The notes below the pieces were generated by a model. That model made no database searches, was not told where the DNA came from, and was given only the letters and a program-made list of their open reading frames with translations. Shown here in pieces: positions 24,577 through 32,858 of a stretch of DNA of 50,589 nucleotides. Position 1 is the stretch's first letter; every line of letters starts with the position of its first letter. A program made the translations under genes and the position numbers. Source of the DNA: Acidobacteriaceae bacterium (GTDB lineage Bacteria > Acidobacteriota > Terriglobia > Bryobacterales > Bryobacteraceae); contig CAJCIT010000164.1 of the NCBI GenBank assembly GCA_903970405.1, forward strand, positions 1 to 50,589, written 5' to 3'.

Positions 24577-25284
24577 ATGCCTGACTCGAAGCAATCGAAG
24601 TATCGGACCGCGGTTCTGGCTGGAGTGTCGCTCCTGATGACAGCAACCGGTCTGCTCGCCCAGGGTCATGGACCGGCATTTGCAGGCGGCCAGACTTCGC
24701 CAGGCGCGAGTTTTCATGCCGGCGGCTCAGCCGTTGTTCCACCTGTTATTTTTTCGAACAGCGGGTACCGCCCCTCAGGCTCATCCGGTGCGGCTCATTC
24801 TCACGGTTCTTCGGGTTATGGACGTTCGGGCAGTACCTATAGGAACCAGTCGACCTACCGGGCGCCCGTTTATCCGTTCGCTTACTATGCGTACCCCTAT
24901 TTAGTGACGCCCAGCAATGGCTGGGTGGGCGATCCGAGTCTGGTGGGGGGCGGCGATACCGGCGGCGATCAAAGCGTCTACGCGGAACTCGATATACTCC
25001 ATCAGCAAGTGGACCAGCTCCGCACTGACCAGCAGTACCTCGCCTACGGCCAGCCGCCGTATCCCGAAACTGCCGAGGCGCCGGCCGAAAAGGCGCCGCC
25101 CGCTCTGATCCTTGTTTTCCGTGATGGAACCCGGACTGAGGTGCAGGACTATGCGGTGGTGGGGAAGACTTTTTGGGATCTCTCGTCGCACGGCATGCGC
25201 AAATACCCTGTCTCTGAGCTGGACCTGCAGGCGTCCATCAAGGCCAATCAGGCGCGCGGCCTGGAATTTCCGGAAGTCAAATAA
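24577..25284 (+). CDS. Secreted Gly/Ser/Tyr-rich protein of unknown function
   Basis: A 235-residue exported protein. Signal peptide residues 9-29 (RTAVLAGVSLLMTATGLLAQ). Residues about 30-110 are low complexity, rich in Gly, Ser, His and Tyr (GSSGAAHSHGSSGYGRSGS, YPFAYYAYPYL). A short coiled-coil-like stretch (YAELDILHQQVDQLRTDQQY) follows, then a compact C-terminal module (about 165-235) with FRDGTRTEVQDYAVVGKTFW and KYPVSELDLQASIKANQARG, a pattern I associate with uncharacterised acidobacterial exported proteins. GGGAGAAA gives a reasonable ribosome site. Monocistronic and convergent with the metallophosphoesterase, 6 bases away. A structural or surface role is only a guess. Confidence 0.72.
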   Translation: MPDSKQSKYRTAVLAGVSLLMTATGLLAQGHGPAFAGGQTSPGASFHAGGSAVVPPVIFSNSGYRPSGSSGAAHSHGSSGYGRSGSTYRNQSTYRAPVYPFAYYAYPYLVTPSNGWVGDPSLVGGGDTGGDQSVYAELDILHQQVDQLRTDQQYLAYGQPPYPETAEAPAEKAPPALILVFRDGTRTEVQDYAVVGKTFWDLSSHGMRKYPVSELDLQASIKANQARGLEFPEVK

Positions 25285-25290
25285 GCTTGG

Positions 25291-26160
25291 CTAGCGCCAG
25301 GTCACGCTGGTGGTCTTGCCGTCGTCTTTAGTTTCGCCGGCAATGGCGTGCAGCTTGAAATCCGCTCCCGCCTGTGTGAAGTTCGCCTCCACCCAACCTA
25401 CCGCCTCGCCGTCCGCGAAGTTGTAAGCGACGGCAGGCAGATTGATCAGGTGCAGCCCGCTGCGTTTCTCAAAACGATAGACATGCATATGACCGTAAAT
25501 CAGCGCTTTTACCTGCTTTTGGCCATCTAGGATGCTCAGCAACCGGTCGGCATCCACCAGCGCCCCGTCGCTATCCCCATCCGGGTTGTGGTGAACCATG
25601 ACGATGGTCGGTTTCTGCGTGGTGTGCGCAAGCGAATCAGCCAGCCACTCCCGCTGCGATTTGCCCACTTGCCCAGCGGAAACATTCGTGATGAACAGCG
25701 AATCCAGCAGCACGAACCGGAACGGGCCGGAATCGATGGAGGTCACCAGTTTCTTTTCCACTGGCTGCCGGTCTCCGGCCAGTTTGGTCAGTGCGCTGCG
25801 GGCATTCTTTCGGTCATCGTGATTGCCCAGCGTCACCACCAGCGGAGCTTGATCCGCCAACGGATCGATGAAGCTGGTGAAGCGATCGTAATCGCCTGGC
25901 TTGCCCTCCAGCCGCGCCAGATCTCCGTTGACCAAAATCACATCGAACTTCGCCGCCTTCACCTGCGCACAGACCTTCGCCAGATTCTCATGCGGCTTGA
26001 AACCTCGATAGGTGTCGGAGGCGTCAGCGGCGATGTGGGTATCGGAGAGCAGCGCCCAGCGAACGCTCTCCGCATCGGCGCGGAGCAGTGGTGAGGCCGC
26101 ATAAGCGGCGGCGGCAAACGAGGTCTTGAGAAACGCGCGGCGGTCGACGATCAACGGCAT
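25291..26160 (-). CDS. Tat-exported metallophosphoesterase
   Basis: A 289-residue calcineurin-like phosphoesterase. The twin-arginine-type signal is DRRAFLKTSFAAAAYAA (residues 6-22). The five metal-binding motifs appear in order: LLSDTHIA (D-x-H), LVNGDLARL (GD), VVTLGNHDDR (GNHD), MVHHNPD (H), and YGHMHVYR (GHxH). It hydrolyses a phosphate mono- or diester in the periplasm; the substrate is unknown. The start at 26160 has GAGTGTTCCC upstream, without a strong Shine-Dalgarno. It lies downstream of ccmD on the same strand with a 67-base gap and could be transcribed from the ccm operon. Confidence 0.9.
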   Translation of the reverse strand: MPLIVDRRAFLKTSFAAAAYAASPLLRADAESVRWALLSDTHIAADASDTYRGFKPHENLAKVCAQVKAAKFDVILVNGDLARLEGKPGDYDRFTSFIDPLADQAPLVVTLGNHDDRKNARSALTKLAGDRQPVEKKLVTSIDSGPFRFVLLDSLFITNVSAGQVGKSQREWLADSLAHTTQKPTIVMVHHNPDGDSDGALVDADRLLSILDGQKQVKALIYGHMHVYRFEKRSGLHLINLPAVAYNFADGEAVGWVEANFTQAGADFKLHAIAGETKDDGKTTSVTWR

Positions 26161-26227
26161 GGGAACACTCCTCAGAATTAGTTGTAGCGCGAGGAGGTTT
26201 CAAAGAAATTGCAGCGCGAGAACGGAC

Positions 26228-26395
26228 TCATCGCGCTTTCGGCGCCGCCTGCTTGTCTTCAAAAAGCTGTTTGACGTCTTCCAGCTCTTTCCTCAGCCGT
26301 CCCGAGCGCCGCGCCAAGGTGACAATGTATACCAGCACAATGAGCCAGGCGGCCAGAAAGCCGTAGAACATGAAGGTGAAATTTCGTGCGTCCAT
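26228..26395 (-). CDS. ccmD: CcmD-like small heme-exporter membrane protein
   Basis: A 55-residue reading frame starting MDARNFTFMFYGFLAAWLIV, with one transmembrane helix (about 8-27) followed by a basic turn (LARRSGRLRKELED) and a charged tail. Length, topology and position directly after ccmC are those of CcmD, which stabilises CcmC and CcmE in the holo-CcmE release complex of cytochrome c maturation. The ATG at 26395 has AGAGGAA about 8 bases upstream. It is 20 bases from the ccmC stop. Small size makes the assignment depend on context, but the helix plus Arg-rich pattern is typical. Confidence 0.8.
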   Translation of the reverse strand: MDARNFTFMFYGFLAAWLIVLVYIVTLARRSGRLRKELEDVKQLFEDKQAAPKAR

Positions 26396-26415
26396 GATAG
26401 TTTCGTTCCTCTTGG

Positions 26416-27174
26416 CTACATCAGCCGGCGGCGCAGAGAGTCAATTTCGCGAGCCGTCGATTCCTGGCGCGCGCGCAGAATCACCAGCGAAATCGCAATT
26501 AGCAGCAGCGGGATCAGATTGCGGTAAATGGCGGCCTCCATGGTGGGATCCATGCTGCCTCCGCCAGTCCGGATACTCAGTACCGGCCCCGGATGCTGAG
26601 TTCTGAACCACTCGATCGACTTCCAAACGATCACGATATCCACGCAGCCGAAGATGGAAAGCGCCGCCGAAAGCCGCGCGCGTTGCGTCGGTTCATCGAT
26701 CGATTGGCGCAGCAGAAGATAGCCGAAGAAGATCAGGATGCAGACCAGCATGGAGGTGAGGCGATAATCCCACGTCCACCAGATCCCCCAGATGATGCGC
26801 GCCCAGATGCTCCCCGTGACGATGTTCACGCAGGCAAAGACCAGCGAGACCTCGTTGATGGCAGCGGCGAGCGAATCCCATTTCAGATTGTTGGTGGAAA
26901 GGTAAACGACGCTGAGCACCATCGCCACGAAGAACCCGATAAAGGCCGTCAGGGCGGCCGGAACATGAAAAAAGATGATGCGATAGATGGCGCCCTGCTG
27001 AAGCTCATCGCCCAACACCATGAAGATCTGGTAAAGGTTATAGGCAAGCAGGATTGCGGCCAGCCCAGCGAACGCGTAAATCAGCCTGTCCACGACGACG
27101 CTGTTTGCGCTTGTAGCAGGACCGGATGGAACGGCCGCATCCGATGAGTTGAGGGGCTTGGTCTGAATACTCAT
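26416..27174 (-). CDS. ccmC: CcmC heme-handling protein (CcsA/CcmC family)
   Basis: A 252-residue six-helix inner-membrane protein of the heme-handling family. The tryptophan-rich WWD motif is seen as IWGIWWTWDYRLTS, flanked by conserved histidines in FFHVPAALTAF and FRTQHPGPVL that coordinate heme. CcmC attaches heme to CcmE in the periplasm. In this cluster it is separated from ccmB by 234 bases packed with repeats, unlike the overlapping ccmA-ccmB pair, so it may have its own promoter or use read-through. ccmD follows 20 bases downstream. Confidence 0.92.
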   Translation of the reverse strand: MSIQTKPLNSSDAAVPSGPATSANSVVVDRLIYAFAGLAAILLAYNLYQIFMVLGDELQQGAIYRIIFFHVPAALTAFIGFFVAMVLSVVYLSTNNLKWDSLAAAINEVSLVFACVNIVTGSIWARIIWGIWWTWDYRLTSMLVCILIFFGYLLLRQSIDEPTQRARLSAALSIFGCVDIVIVWKSIEWFRTQHPGPVLSIRTGGGSMDPTMEAAIYRNLIPLLLIAISLVILRARQESTAREIDSLRRRLM

Positions 27175-27226
27175 AGTTGCCTCATTAACACTATTTGAAC
27201 AAATCTCGCCGGCCTTAGCGCAGACG

Positions 27227-27402
27227 GGTGAAAAAAGTCGAGCACCACGCCTACTGAGCCGCGACCGTCAGAACGTGTGAGAAAAATCGGAGCAAGACAG
27301 CCGCACCGCGCCTTCCGAGCCGCGACCGTCAGGGGGCGACCGCGGTGGTGGTCCTGTTTGGCAACCGGTCGCTCCTAACGGTCGCGGCTCTGAAGGGTTG
27401 CG
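27227..27402. repeat. Repeat cluster: three GAGCCGCGACCGTCAG units, one inverted pair
   Basis: Between ccmC and ccmB. Unit 1 at 27256-27271, unit 2 at 27317-27334, and an inverted unit at 27377-27390 (AACGGTCGCGGCTC). Units 1 and 2 also share an A-rich lead-in (GTGAAAAAAGTCG / GTGAGAAAAATCGG), so they look like a direct duplication. The inner part between the inverted units contains GCGGTGGTGGTCCTGTTTGG, the reverse complement of sequence inside the element at 11400-11440. Insertion inside the ccm operon may affect transcription of ccmC and ccmD. Confidence 0.75.
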
Positions 27403-27408
27403 CTTGCC

Positions 27409-28089
27409 TCAGTTCAGCAGAATCGCCTCCGCCAGCAGGATCGCGAGGCTCGTGAACACGACATCGAACACAATCAACACGCGGCCCCATAAAAGAACAT
27501 CCGGCGTCAGCGGCTGGTTCGTCAGCAGCGCCCCAGTCAACTCAATCGCGCCCGTCAACAGCGGGATCATCAAAGGGTAAATCAATACCGGGAGCATCAA
27601 CTCGCGGAGACGAAGATTCACCGTGAGTGCGCCGAAAACCGCGCCCACAATGGAGAGCCCCCAGGTGGCCAACACGAAAACTATGAAAAGGGCGGGAAGA
27701 CGCCGCGTCCAGTTCATGTTGTAGAAGATCCCGCACGCAAACAGCGAGACGGCTTCCACAATCAACAAAAGGACGAAGCTCGCGAAGGCCTTCCCAACCA
27801 CCAGGCTGGCCGCGGGAATGGGAGAGGCCATCAGCGCATCCAGGCATTCGTTGGGCATTTCGCGAGCGAAGCCTCGGTTGAAAATCAGCGCCCCGGCAAA
27901 GGCGAAGACCAGCCAAAGCAGCTTGCCGGCGAGTTCGGCGGGTTCATCGGACGCTGTGTCGAACGCGAAGCTGAACAGCAGCAGAATCACGATGGCGAAC
28001 GCGCCCGCGGCATTCAACGATTCCTTGGTGCGGAACTCAACAGCCAGATCCTTGCGCGCAATCGCCCAGGCATAGGAGAGGCCATTCAC
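27409..28089 (-). CDS. ccmB: CcmB heme ABC-type exporter permease
   Basis: A 226-residue polytopic membrane protein. Its start MNGLSYAWAIARKDLAVEFR and the segment LIFNRGFAREMPNECLDALM are typical of CcmB, the permease of the CcmAB complex that uses ATP to release heme-loaded CcmE from CcmC. About six hydrophobic helices are visible. The ATG overlaps the ccmA stop (ATGA at 28086-28089). It ends just before the repeat cluster that separates it from ccmC. Confidence 0.9.
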   Translation of the reverse strand: MNGLSYAWAIARKDLAVEFRTKESLNAAGAFAIVILLLFSFAFDTASDEPAELAGKLLWLVFAFAGALIFNRGFAREMPNECLDALMASPIPAASLVVGKAFASFVLLLIVEAVSLFACGIFYNMNWTRRLPALFIVFVLATWGLSIVGAVFGALTVNLRLRELMLPVLIYPLMIPLLTGAIELTGALLTNQPLTPDVLLWGRVLIVFDVVFTSLAILLAEAILLN

Positions 28090-28793
28090 AGGATTCCCAA
28101 CTCCTCGCGAATGCGGTAGAGCGTTCGCGGGTCTTCCACCATTTCGTCCGTGCGGCGAGCGAAGTAGCGAAGCTGCCCCTGGTCAAGCAACGCGACATGC
28201 GAGGCGATGGCCAGCGCCTCTCGAATCTGATGGGTGGAAAGAACCATGGTGGCGCCACGCGCTTGGGCTTCACCCAGCAACTCGCCCAGCATCGCGATGG
28301 AGCGGTCGTCGAGCGATGTGAAGGGCTCATCCAGCAGAAAGAGTTGGGGTTCGTGCTGGAAGGTGCGGGCCAACGCCAGCCGCTGCCGCATGCCCCGCGA
28401 AAACTGACGGACAGGCGAGTCAGCCACCCGGGCCAGATCGACGCGCTTCAACCACCTGTTCAGCGCCGTTTCGTCGAGCTTTGCCCCCGCGGCGCGCCCG
28501 AAGAAACGTAGATTTTCGCGGGCGGTGAGGTCCTCGTAAACGCCGATCCCGTGTCCCAAGAAACCGGTTTGCCGCCTGGCCTCCGCACTGCGAACCTTGC
28601 TGCCTAAGACTTCAATGGACCCGCGTTGGAACGGGCTCAGGCCGGCCAGAACGCGAAGCAGCGTCGTTTTGCCGGCGCCGTTGCGGCCGAGCAGCGCGCA
28701 GCACGAACCGGGCTCCAGCCCGAGTGTGACTTGTTTCAGTGCGGGAAAATTTCCAAAAAACTTCCAAACATCGTCAAGGGCTATGACGGCCAT
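28086..28793 (-). CDS. ccmA: CcmA ABC transporter ATP-binding protein
   Basis: A 235-residue ABC ATPase. Walker A LLGRNGAGKTTLLR, signature QFSRGMRQRLALAR, Walker B LFLLDEPFTSLDD and the switch histidine in VLSTHQIREAL are all intact. With CcmB it forms the ATP-driven step of cytochrome c maturation at the cytoplasmic face. The start codon lies six bases after the stop of the upstream accessory gene; no strong ribosome site is present in that gap, so coupling to upstream translation is likely. Confidence 0.92.
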   Translation of the reverse strand: MAVIALDDVWKFFGNFPALKQVTLGLEPGSCCALLGRNGAGKTTLLRVLAGLSPFQRGSIEVLGSKVRSAEARRQTGFLGHGIGVYEDLTARENLRFFGRAAGAKLDETALNRWLKRVDLARVADSPVRQFSRGMRQRLALARTFQHEPQLFLLDEPFTSLDDRSIAMLGELLGEAQARGATMVLSTHQIREALAIASHVALLDQGQLRYFARRTDEMVEDPRTLYRIREELGIL

Positions 28794-28799
28794 GGAGGT

Positions 28800-29801
28800 C
28801 TATAAATCCCTCACCGGAGACAGGCGATAGAGCAGCACGAAGCCGATCGCCAAAATTCCAAAGGCCAGTGCCGCCAGATAGGGCAGCCGCTTATAGACGG
28901 GCGGGGGGTTCGATTCAACGGCCGGCGAATCGCTGCTGTCGGTTCCAGCGTCGGCCTGCGGGCCGCGCAGGCTGCCCATGCCTTTGATGGCCACTGAGTA
29001 GGCGCCCGTCGCCGCCAAATCGTAAATCGTGGCCTGCGTACTCGGCTCCGTACCCAGCTTCCGGATGTCATCGCTTTCCAGCACCACGCCCGCCGGCGCA
29101 ATTAAACGCAACGGACCCGAGGGCTGACCCTCAATTCCCACCACTTTGCCGACAAACTTCGCGGCATCGGAAGCCGGCAGCACGTAGGAGATGGTGAATT
29201 CCGTCTGGCCGGGCTTGATGGGGAAATTGACCTTGTAGACGTCCGGCTGATTAGTCTTCTCGCCGGATCGAGGTAGCGGCATGCCGCCCGGCCCCTTTAC
29301 CGACACGCCCACCTGACCGTTGGCATCGGCCGGCAAGTAGAATCGCACGGCGCCCAGATCGTCATTCGAATACGTGGTATTGCTTTTGTTCTCCACCAGC
29401 ATAGTCTCGCTGACTGCCATCTGCCGTTCAGCCGGCTCCAGCACCATCATGTGCTGCGCAACGGCCGCTTGAGCCGGGGATTTCGATGTTTCGAAGACCT
29501 GCACCGTAATGCCGGTTGTGGGCGCGCCGGGAGTCAGGAACTTCGTATAGGTGACGCCCTTATAGAGAGCCTGAACCAGTTGCGGCCCCGTTTGCGAAGC
29601 GGACAGATCGAACTGAAAATGGCCGGCGGCATCCGTCTTCGCGCTGCCCAGCGTTTGCATGCCCTGCTGGCCGGGTTGAATCACGCTGACCGTGATGCCC
29701 ACGGCGGGCTTCTCCACGGTTCCATTCGTGACAGTTCCGTCGATGGCGGCAAAGAGAGGGACGGCCAGCACTAGCCAGACCGCGATGAGAGTCAGTTTCA
29801 C
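28800..29801 (-). CDS. Exported beta-sandwich protein in the ccm operon
   Basis: A 333-residue protein with a signal peptide (GTG start, then KLTLIAVWLVLAVPLFAAID) and a C-terminal membrane anchor (LPYLAALAFGILAIGFVLLY, near residue 310). The first domain resembles a carboxypeptidase regulatory/transthyretin-like Ig fold (GTVTNGTVEKPAVGITVSVI, GSAKTDAAGHFQFDL); the second half is beta-rich with no recognised family. I start at GTG 29801, which overlaps the upstream stop (GTGA), rather than the longer frame to 29819, because the signal peptide follows it directly. It sits between the CcmI-like gene and ccmA, six bases before ccmA. A role in apocytochrome or heme handling is inferred from position. 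Confidence 0.75.
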   Translation of the reverse strand: MKLTLIAVWLVLAVPLFAAIDGTVTNGTVEKPAVGITVSVIQPGQQGMQTLGSAKTDAAGHFQFDLSASQTGPQLVQALYKGVTYTKFLTPGAPTTGITVQVFETSKSPAQAAVAQHMMVLEPAERQMAVSETMLVENKSNTTYSNDDLGAVRFYLPADANGQVGVSVKGPGGMPLPRSGEKTNQPDVYKVNFPIKPGQTEFTISYVLPASDAAKFVGKVVGIEGQPSGPLRLIAPAGVVLESDDIRKLGTEPSTQATIYDLAATGAYSVAIKGMGSLRGPQADAGTDSSDSPAVESNPPPVYKRLPYLAALAFGILAIGFVLLYRLSPVRDL

Positions 29802-30247
29802 GCCATCGCCTTTCCACACTCGCCGCAGAACCTTAGCGGCTTCTCGAACTCAGCGCCGCAATGGGGGCAGACAGTCCCGGCGGCCGCGACCGGAAGCTTC
29901 TTTGACGGCGCTTCCGCCTTTGGGGCCATTGGCTTTCGTGGCGGCTTCACCGCGGGCGTCCGCTTCGTTATCAGACCGAGCTGCGCCGCTGTGGATTCCA
30001 TCTCCGCCAGTACCCCGGCGAGCTCCTTTTGCAGCGCCAGCTTCGTGGCCTGATAATCGGCGTCTGAGAGTTTGCCCAGCCGGTATTCAAACTGGAGATC
30101 TCGCAAGTTCTCATAAATCGCCGCCTTGCGGTCTTCCAGGTGCGCCAGCGGCGAGACGGGAATCGGTTCCGGCAGATCCTGGGGGCGGACAAAGAGCGTA
30201 TAGAAAAGTGCGGCGAGAGTGACGCCAACAATAAGGACGATCGTCAT
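29798..30247 (-). CDS. CcmI-like membrane protein with C-terminal zinc ribbon
   Basis: A 149-residue protein. One N-terminal transmembrane helix (MTIVLIVGVTLAALFYTLFV), then a charged helical hairpin (YENLRDLQFEYRLGKLSDAD, YQATKLALQKELAGVLAEME) like the membrane-proximal part of CcmI, a Pro/Lys linker, and a zinc ribbon CPHCGAEF ... FCGECGKAMA at the end. CcmI-like chaperones hold apocytochrome c for the heme lyase. The gene lies where ccmI often sits, directly after ccmH, overlapping it by ATGA (30244-30247) and the next gene by GTGA. The zinc ribbon replaces the usual TPR domain, so the role may differ. Confidence 0.75.
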   Translation of the reverse strand: MTIVLIVGVTLAALFYTLFVRPQDLPEPIPVSPLAHLEDRKAAIYENLRDLQFEYRLGKLSDADYQATKLALQKELAGVLAEMESTAAQLGLITKRTPAVKPPRKPMAPKAEAPSKKLPVAAAGTVCPHCGAEFEKPLRFCGECGKAMA

Positions 30248-30756
30248 TTCTGCTTCGTAGGTTGTGAGGGAGCGGCATGATCGCTCTCATCAAGTTCGCG
30301 GTCGATCTGGCCGCGGAACCGCTCCAAATCCGCGTCGTGTACAGGCTGTTGCGCTTCCGCCGGTTTCCGTGAATTGCGGCGAACCCAGGATGTGTAGATC
30401 CAAAAGCCAAGCAATAGAGCGAAACCCGGCATCACCCAGGTAAAAAGACCCCAACCGGTGGCGGGCGGCGACGCCAGCGCGACAACGCCTTCTTCCTGCA
30501 CGATGGTCTGGACGATTTGGTCGTCAGTCTTGCCGGCGGCCTGCATGTCGTGAATCCGCCGGCGCATGGGGCTCGCCGAATGACACATGATCATCGGGCA
30601 ATCGCCCACCGTGTTCCGGCATGCGCCGCAACGGCACGCCAGACGCCCTCCCACTCGCGCCACCTCCGGCGTCATCCAGGCCGAGGGATCCTGCGCCACC
30701 ACGAATGAGAGAGACAGCATAAATGCCGCCGCCAATTTCAAGTTGGTGGAGCGCAC
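30244..30756 (-). CDS. ccmH: CcmH-like thiol-disulfide protein for cytochrome c maturation
   Basis: A 170-residue exported protein. Signal segment LKLAAAFMLSLSFVVAQ, then a cysteine-rich helical domain (RLACRCGACRNTVGDCPMIM followed by CHSAS), and a C-terminal transmembrane helix (FTWVMPGFALLLGFWIYTSW). This matches the CcmH/CycL N-terminal fold, which reduces the CXXCH disulfide of apocytochromes; the canonical LRCxxC appears as a CRCGAC variant with extra cysteines. I chose GTG at 30756 because the longer frame to 30834 would overlap the ccmF end; an internal ATG in AAAFML is another option. 22 bases separate it from ccmF. Confidence 0.82.
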   Translation of the reverse strand: MRSTNLKLAAAFMLSLSFVVAQDPSAWMTPEVARVGGRLACRCGACRNTVGDCPMIMCHSASPMRRRIHDMQAAGKTDDQIVQTIVQEEGVVALASPPATGWGLFTWVMPGFALLLGFWIYTSWVRRNSRKPAEAQQPVHDADLERFRGQIDRELDESDHAAPSQPTKQK

Positions 30757-30778
30757 AAGGCGAGGCCTTTGGATTGCC

Positions 30779-32791
30779 TTAGGACTTAACAGTTTGCGGT
30801 ATGCTCGCAATGCCCACCACCTCCGTACGCGCATACTGCAGGCGCGCCTTGCTGGGAATCAGGCACACAATGGTGCCGGATAATAGAACCCAATAGCCAA
30901 TCCAGATCCAGGAAACCAGCGGGAATTGGTAGAGCTGGAAGGTGGCCTTGCTGCCGTCCGCCAGCACACCGGAGTAGTTGATATAGAGATCCTCATTCAG
31001 CGCCCGGTGAATGCCGATCACGGAATTCTGCTGCTGGCTGGCTTTGTAGAGGCGAATCTCAGGTGTCAGCTCGCCGATGCTGCGGCCGTTTCGCAGAACG
31101 TCGATTGTGGCTTTACTGAATTCGTAGTCGTCATTCTGCCCGTCGTTCACGTTCAATAGCTTTAGGTCGTAGTGGCCGAATCGCGCGGTTTGTCCGAGGC
31201 CCACGTTTCGGGTCTCACGAAGGTTGAAGGCCGAGCCGGCAAAACCGACAAACATCACCACGATACCCATGTGCACGATGTAGCCGCCATACCGGCGCGT
31301 ATTGCGCCAAGTCAGCTCGAAGGCAGCGCGCGGCAGGTAGATCTGTTCCTTCGCGGCAATGGCCCGCGAGCCTTTCCAGAACTCGGAAACAATCGTCGCA
31401 GTGACAAAGGCGCACAGGCCGAAGGCAAGGGTCGCCTCAAAATGCCTGACGCCTGAGGCGACTAATGCAACGATAGTGGCCACGCCCACGGCGGCCGGCA
31501 GCAGGAACGCCCGCTTCAAACTGTCCAGCGAACTCTTGCGCCACGCAATCAGCGGCCCTACGCCGGTAAGAAACAGGAGAAACAAAGCGATGGGGATGTT
31601 CACCTTGTTGTAGTAAGGCGCGTCAATGGTCTCCTTCTCGCCGGTCAGTGCCTCCATGATTACCGGGAACAGCGTCCCCCACAGCACGGCGAAACAACTC
31701 GCCAGCAGGATCAGATTGTTAAACAGGAAACTGGATTCGCGCGAGACAACGCTCTCAAGCCTTGACTCGCTTCTCAGATAGGGCAGATTCTTCACAATCA
31801 CGTAGGTGATGAGCGCCAACGAAACCAGCAGAAATGCCGTGAAGTGCGGCTTGATCGGCGATTGCGCAAAGGCATGCACCGACGCCACCATGCCCGTGCG
31901 GGTCAGCGTGGTGCCCAGAATGCTCAGCAGGAAAGTGGCCGAAACCAGCACCATGTTCCATACTTTCATCATGCCCTTCTTCTCCTGCATCATCACGGAA
32001 TGAAGGAAGGCGGTGGCCGTGATCCAAGGCAGCAATGAGGCGTTCTCAACCGGGTCCCAGCCCCAATAGCCGCCCCAACCCAACACTGTGTAGGCCCAGC
32101 CCATGCCTAGCATGACGCCTGTGCTTTGGAACAGCCAGGTCACAATGGCCCAGCGGCGCGTGGTATGAATCCATCCTTCGCCCGGTTGTTTGGTGATCAG
32201 CGAAGCCATGGCGAACGCGAACGGCACAATGAAGCCCACGTAGCCCAGGTAAAGCATGGGCGGATGAATCACCATCGTCCACCACTGCAGCAAGGGGTTT
32301 AATCCCTGGCCATCGCCCACATCGATAGGGCCCTTGCCAGCCATCAGTACATTGAACGGACTGATGACAAACGCGATCAAACTGGTGAAGAAGGCAAGCG
32401 TCGTCATCATGATGGCAATGACGATAGGCATCATGTTCCGGAACTTCCTGCGATTGGTGAAAACGACAATGGCCGAATACGTAGCCAGCAGCCAGCTCCA
32501 CAACAGCAGTGACCCTTCTTGTCCGCCCCACCAGGCCGCAAACTTGTAGATGGAAGACATGGCGCGGTTACTGTGGGCCGCGACGTAAGCCAGCCGGAAA
32601 TCGCCGGAGACCAACGCGTCGATCAGCAAGCCCGAGGCGAGGGTGAGTAAACCCCAGGCAGCATAGACTGAGCGCTCAGCGCTCACCACCAGAAACGGAC
32701 GTTTCGCATACTTGCCGGCGACTGCCGCCACCACCGCGAAAACGGCGAAGCAGAAGGCCAGCAGAATGGAGAGCGCGCCTAAATTCTCCAT
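30779..32791 (-). CDS. ccmF: CcmF cytochrome c heme lyase
   Basis: A 670-residue polytopic membrane protein, the heme lyase core of the Ccm pathway. The WWD motif reads GWGGYWGWDPVENASLLPW; other conserved parts include SSIYKFAAWWGGQEGSLLLW, VIHPPMLYLGYVGF, and the late periplasmic segment before the last helix. It transfers heme from CcmE to the apocytochrome CXXCH site. Length is normal for the family. ATG at 32791, 67 bases after the ccmE stop. Confidence 0.94.
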   Translation of the reverse strand: MENLGALSILLAFCFAVFAVVAAVAGKYAKRPFLVVSAERSVYAAWGLLTLASGLLIDALVSGDFRLAYVAAHSNRAMSSIYKFAAWWGGQEGSLLLWSWLLATYSAIVVFTNRRKFRNMMPIVIAIMMTTLAFFTSLIAFVISPFNVLMAGKGPIDVGDGQGLNPLLQWWTMVIHPPMLYLGYVGFIVPFAFAMASLITKQPGEGWIHTTRRWAIVTWLFQSTGVMLGMGWAYTVLGWGGYWGWDPVENASLLPWITATAFLHSVMMQEKKGMMKVWNMVLVSATFLLSILGTTLTRTGMVASVHAFAQSPIKPHFTAFLLVSLALITYVIVKNLPYLRSESRLESVVSRESSFLFNNLILLASCFAVLWGTLFPVIMEALTGEKETIDAPYYNKVNIPIALFLLFLTGVGPLIAWRKSSLDSLKRAFLLPAAVGVATIVALVASGVRHFEATLAFGLCAFVTATIVSEFWKGSRAIAAKEQIYLPRAAFELTWRNTRRYGGYIVHMGIVVMFVGFAGSAFNLRETRNVGLGQTARFGHYDLKLLNVNDGQNDDYEFSKATIDVLRNGRSIGELTPEIRLYKASQQQNSVIGIHRALNEDLYINYSGVLADGSKATFQLYQFPLVSWIWIGYWVLLSGTIVCLIPSKARLQYARTEVVGIASIPQTVKS

Positions 32792-32858
32792 GAGATTCTC
32801 TTGTCTCCTCTATCAGAACTGGCGAGGCATCCCGAGTGGATCGCCCGCAACACGTAGT

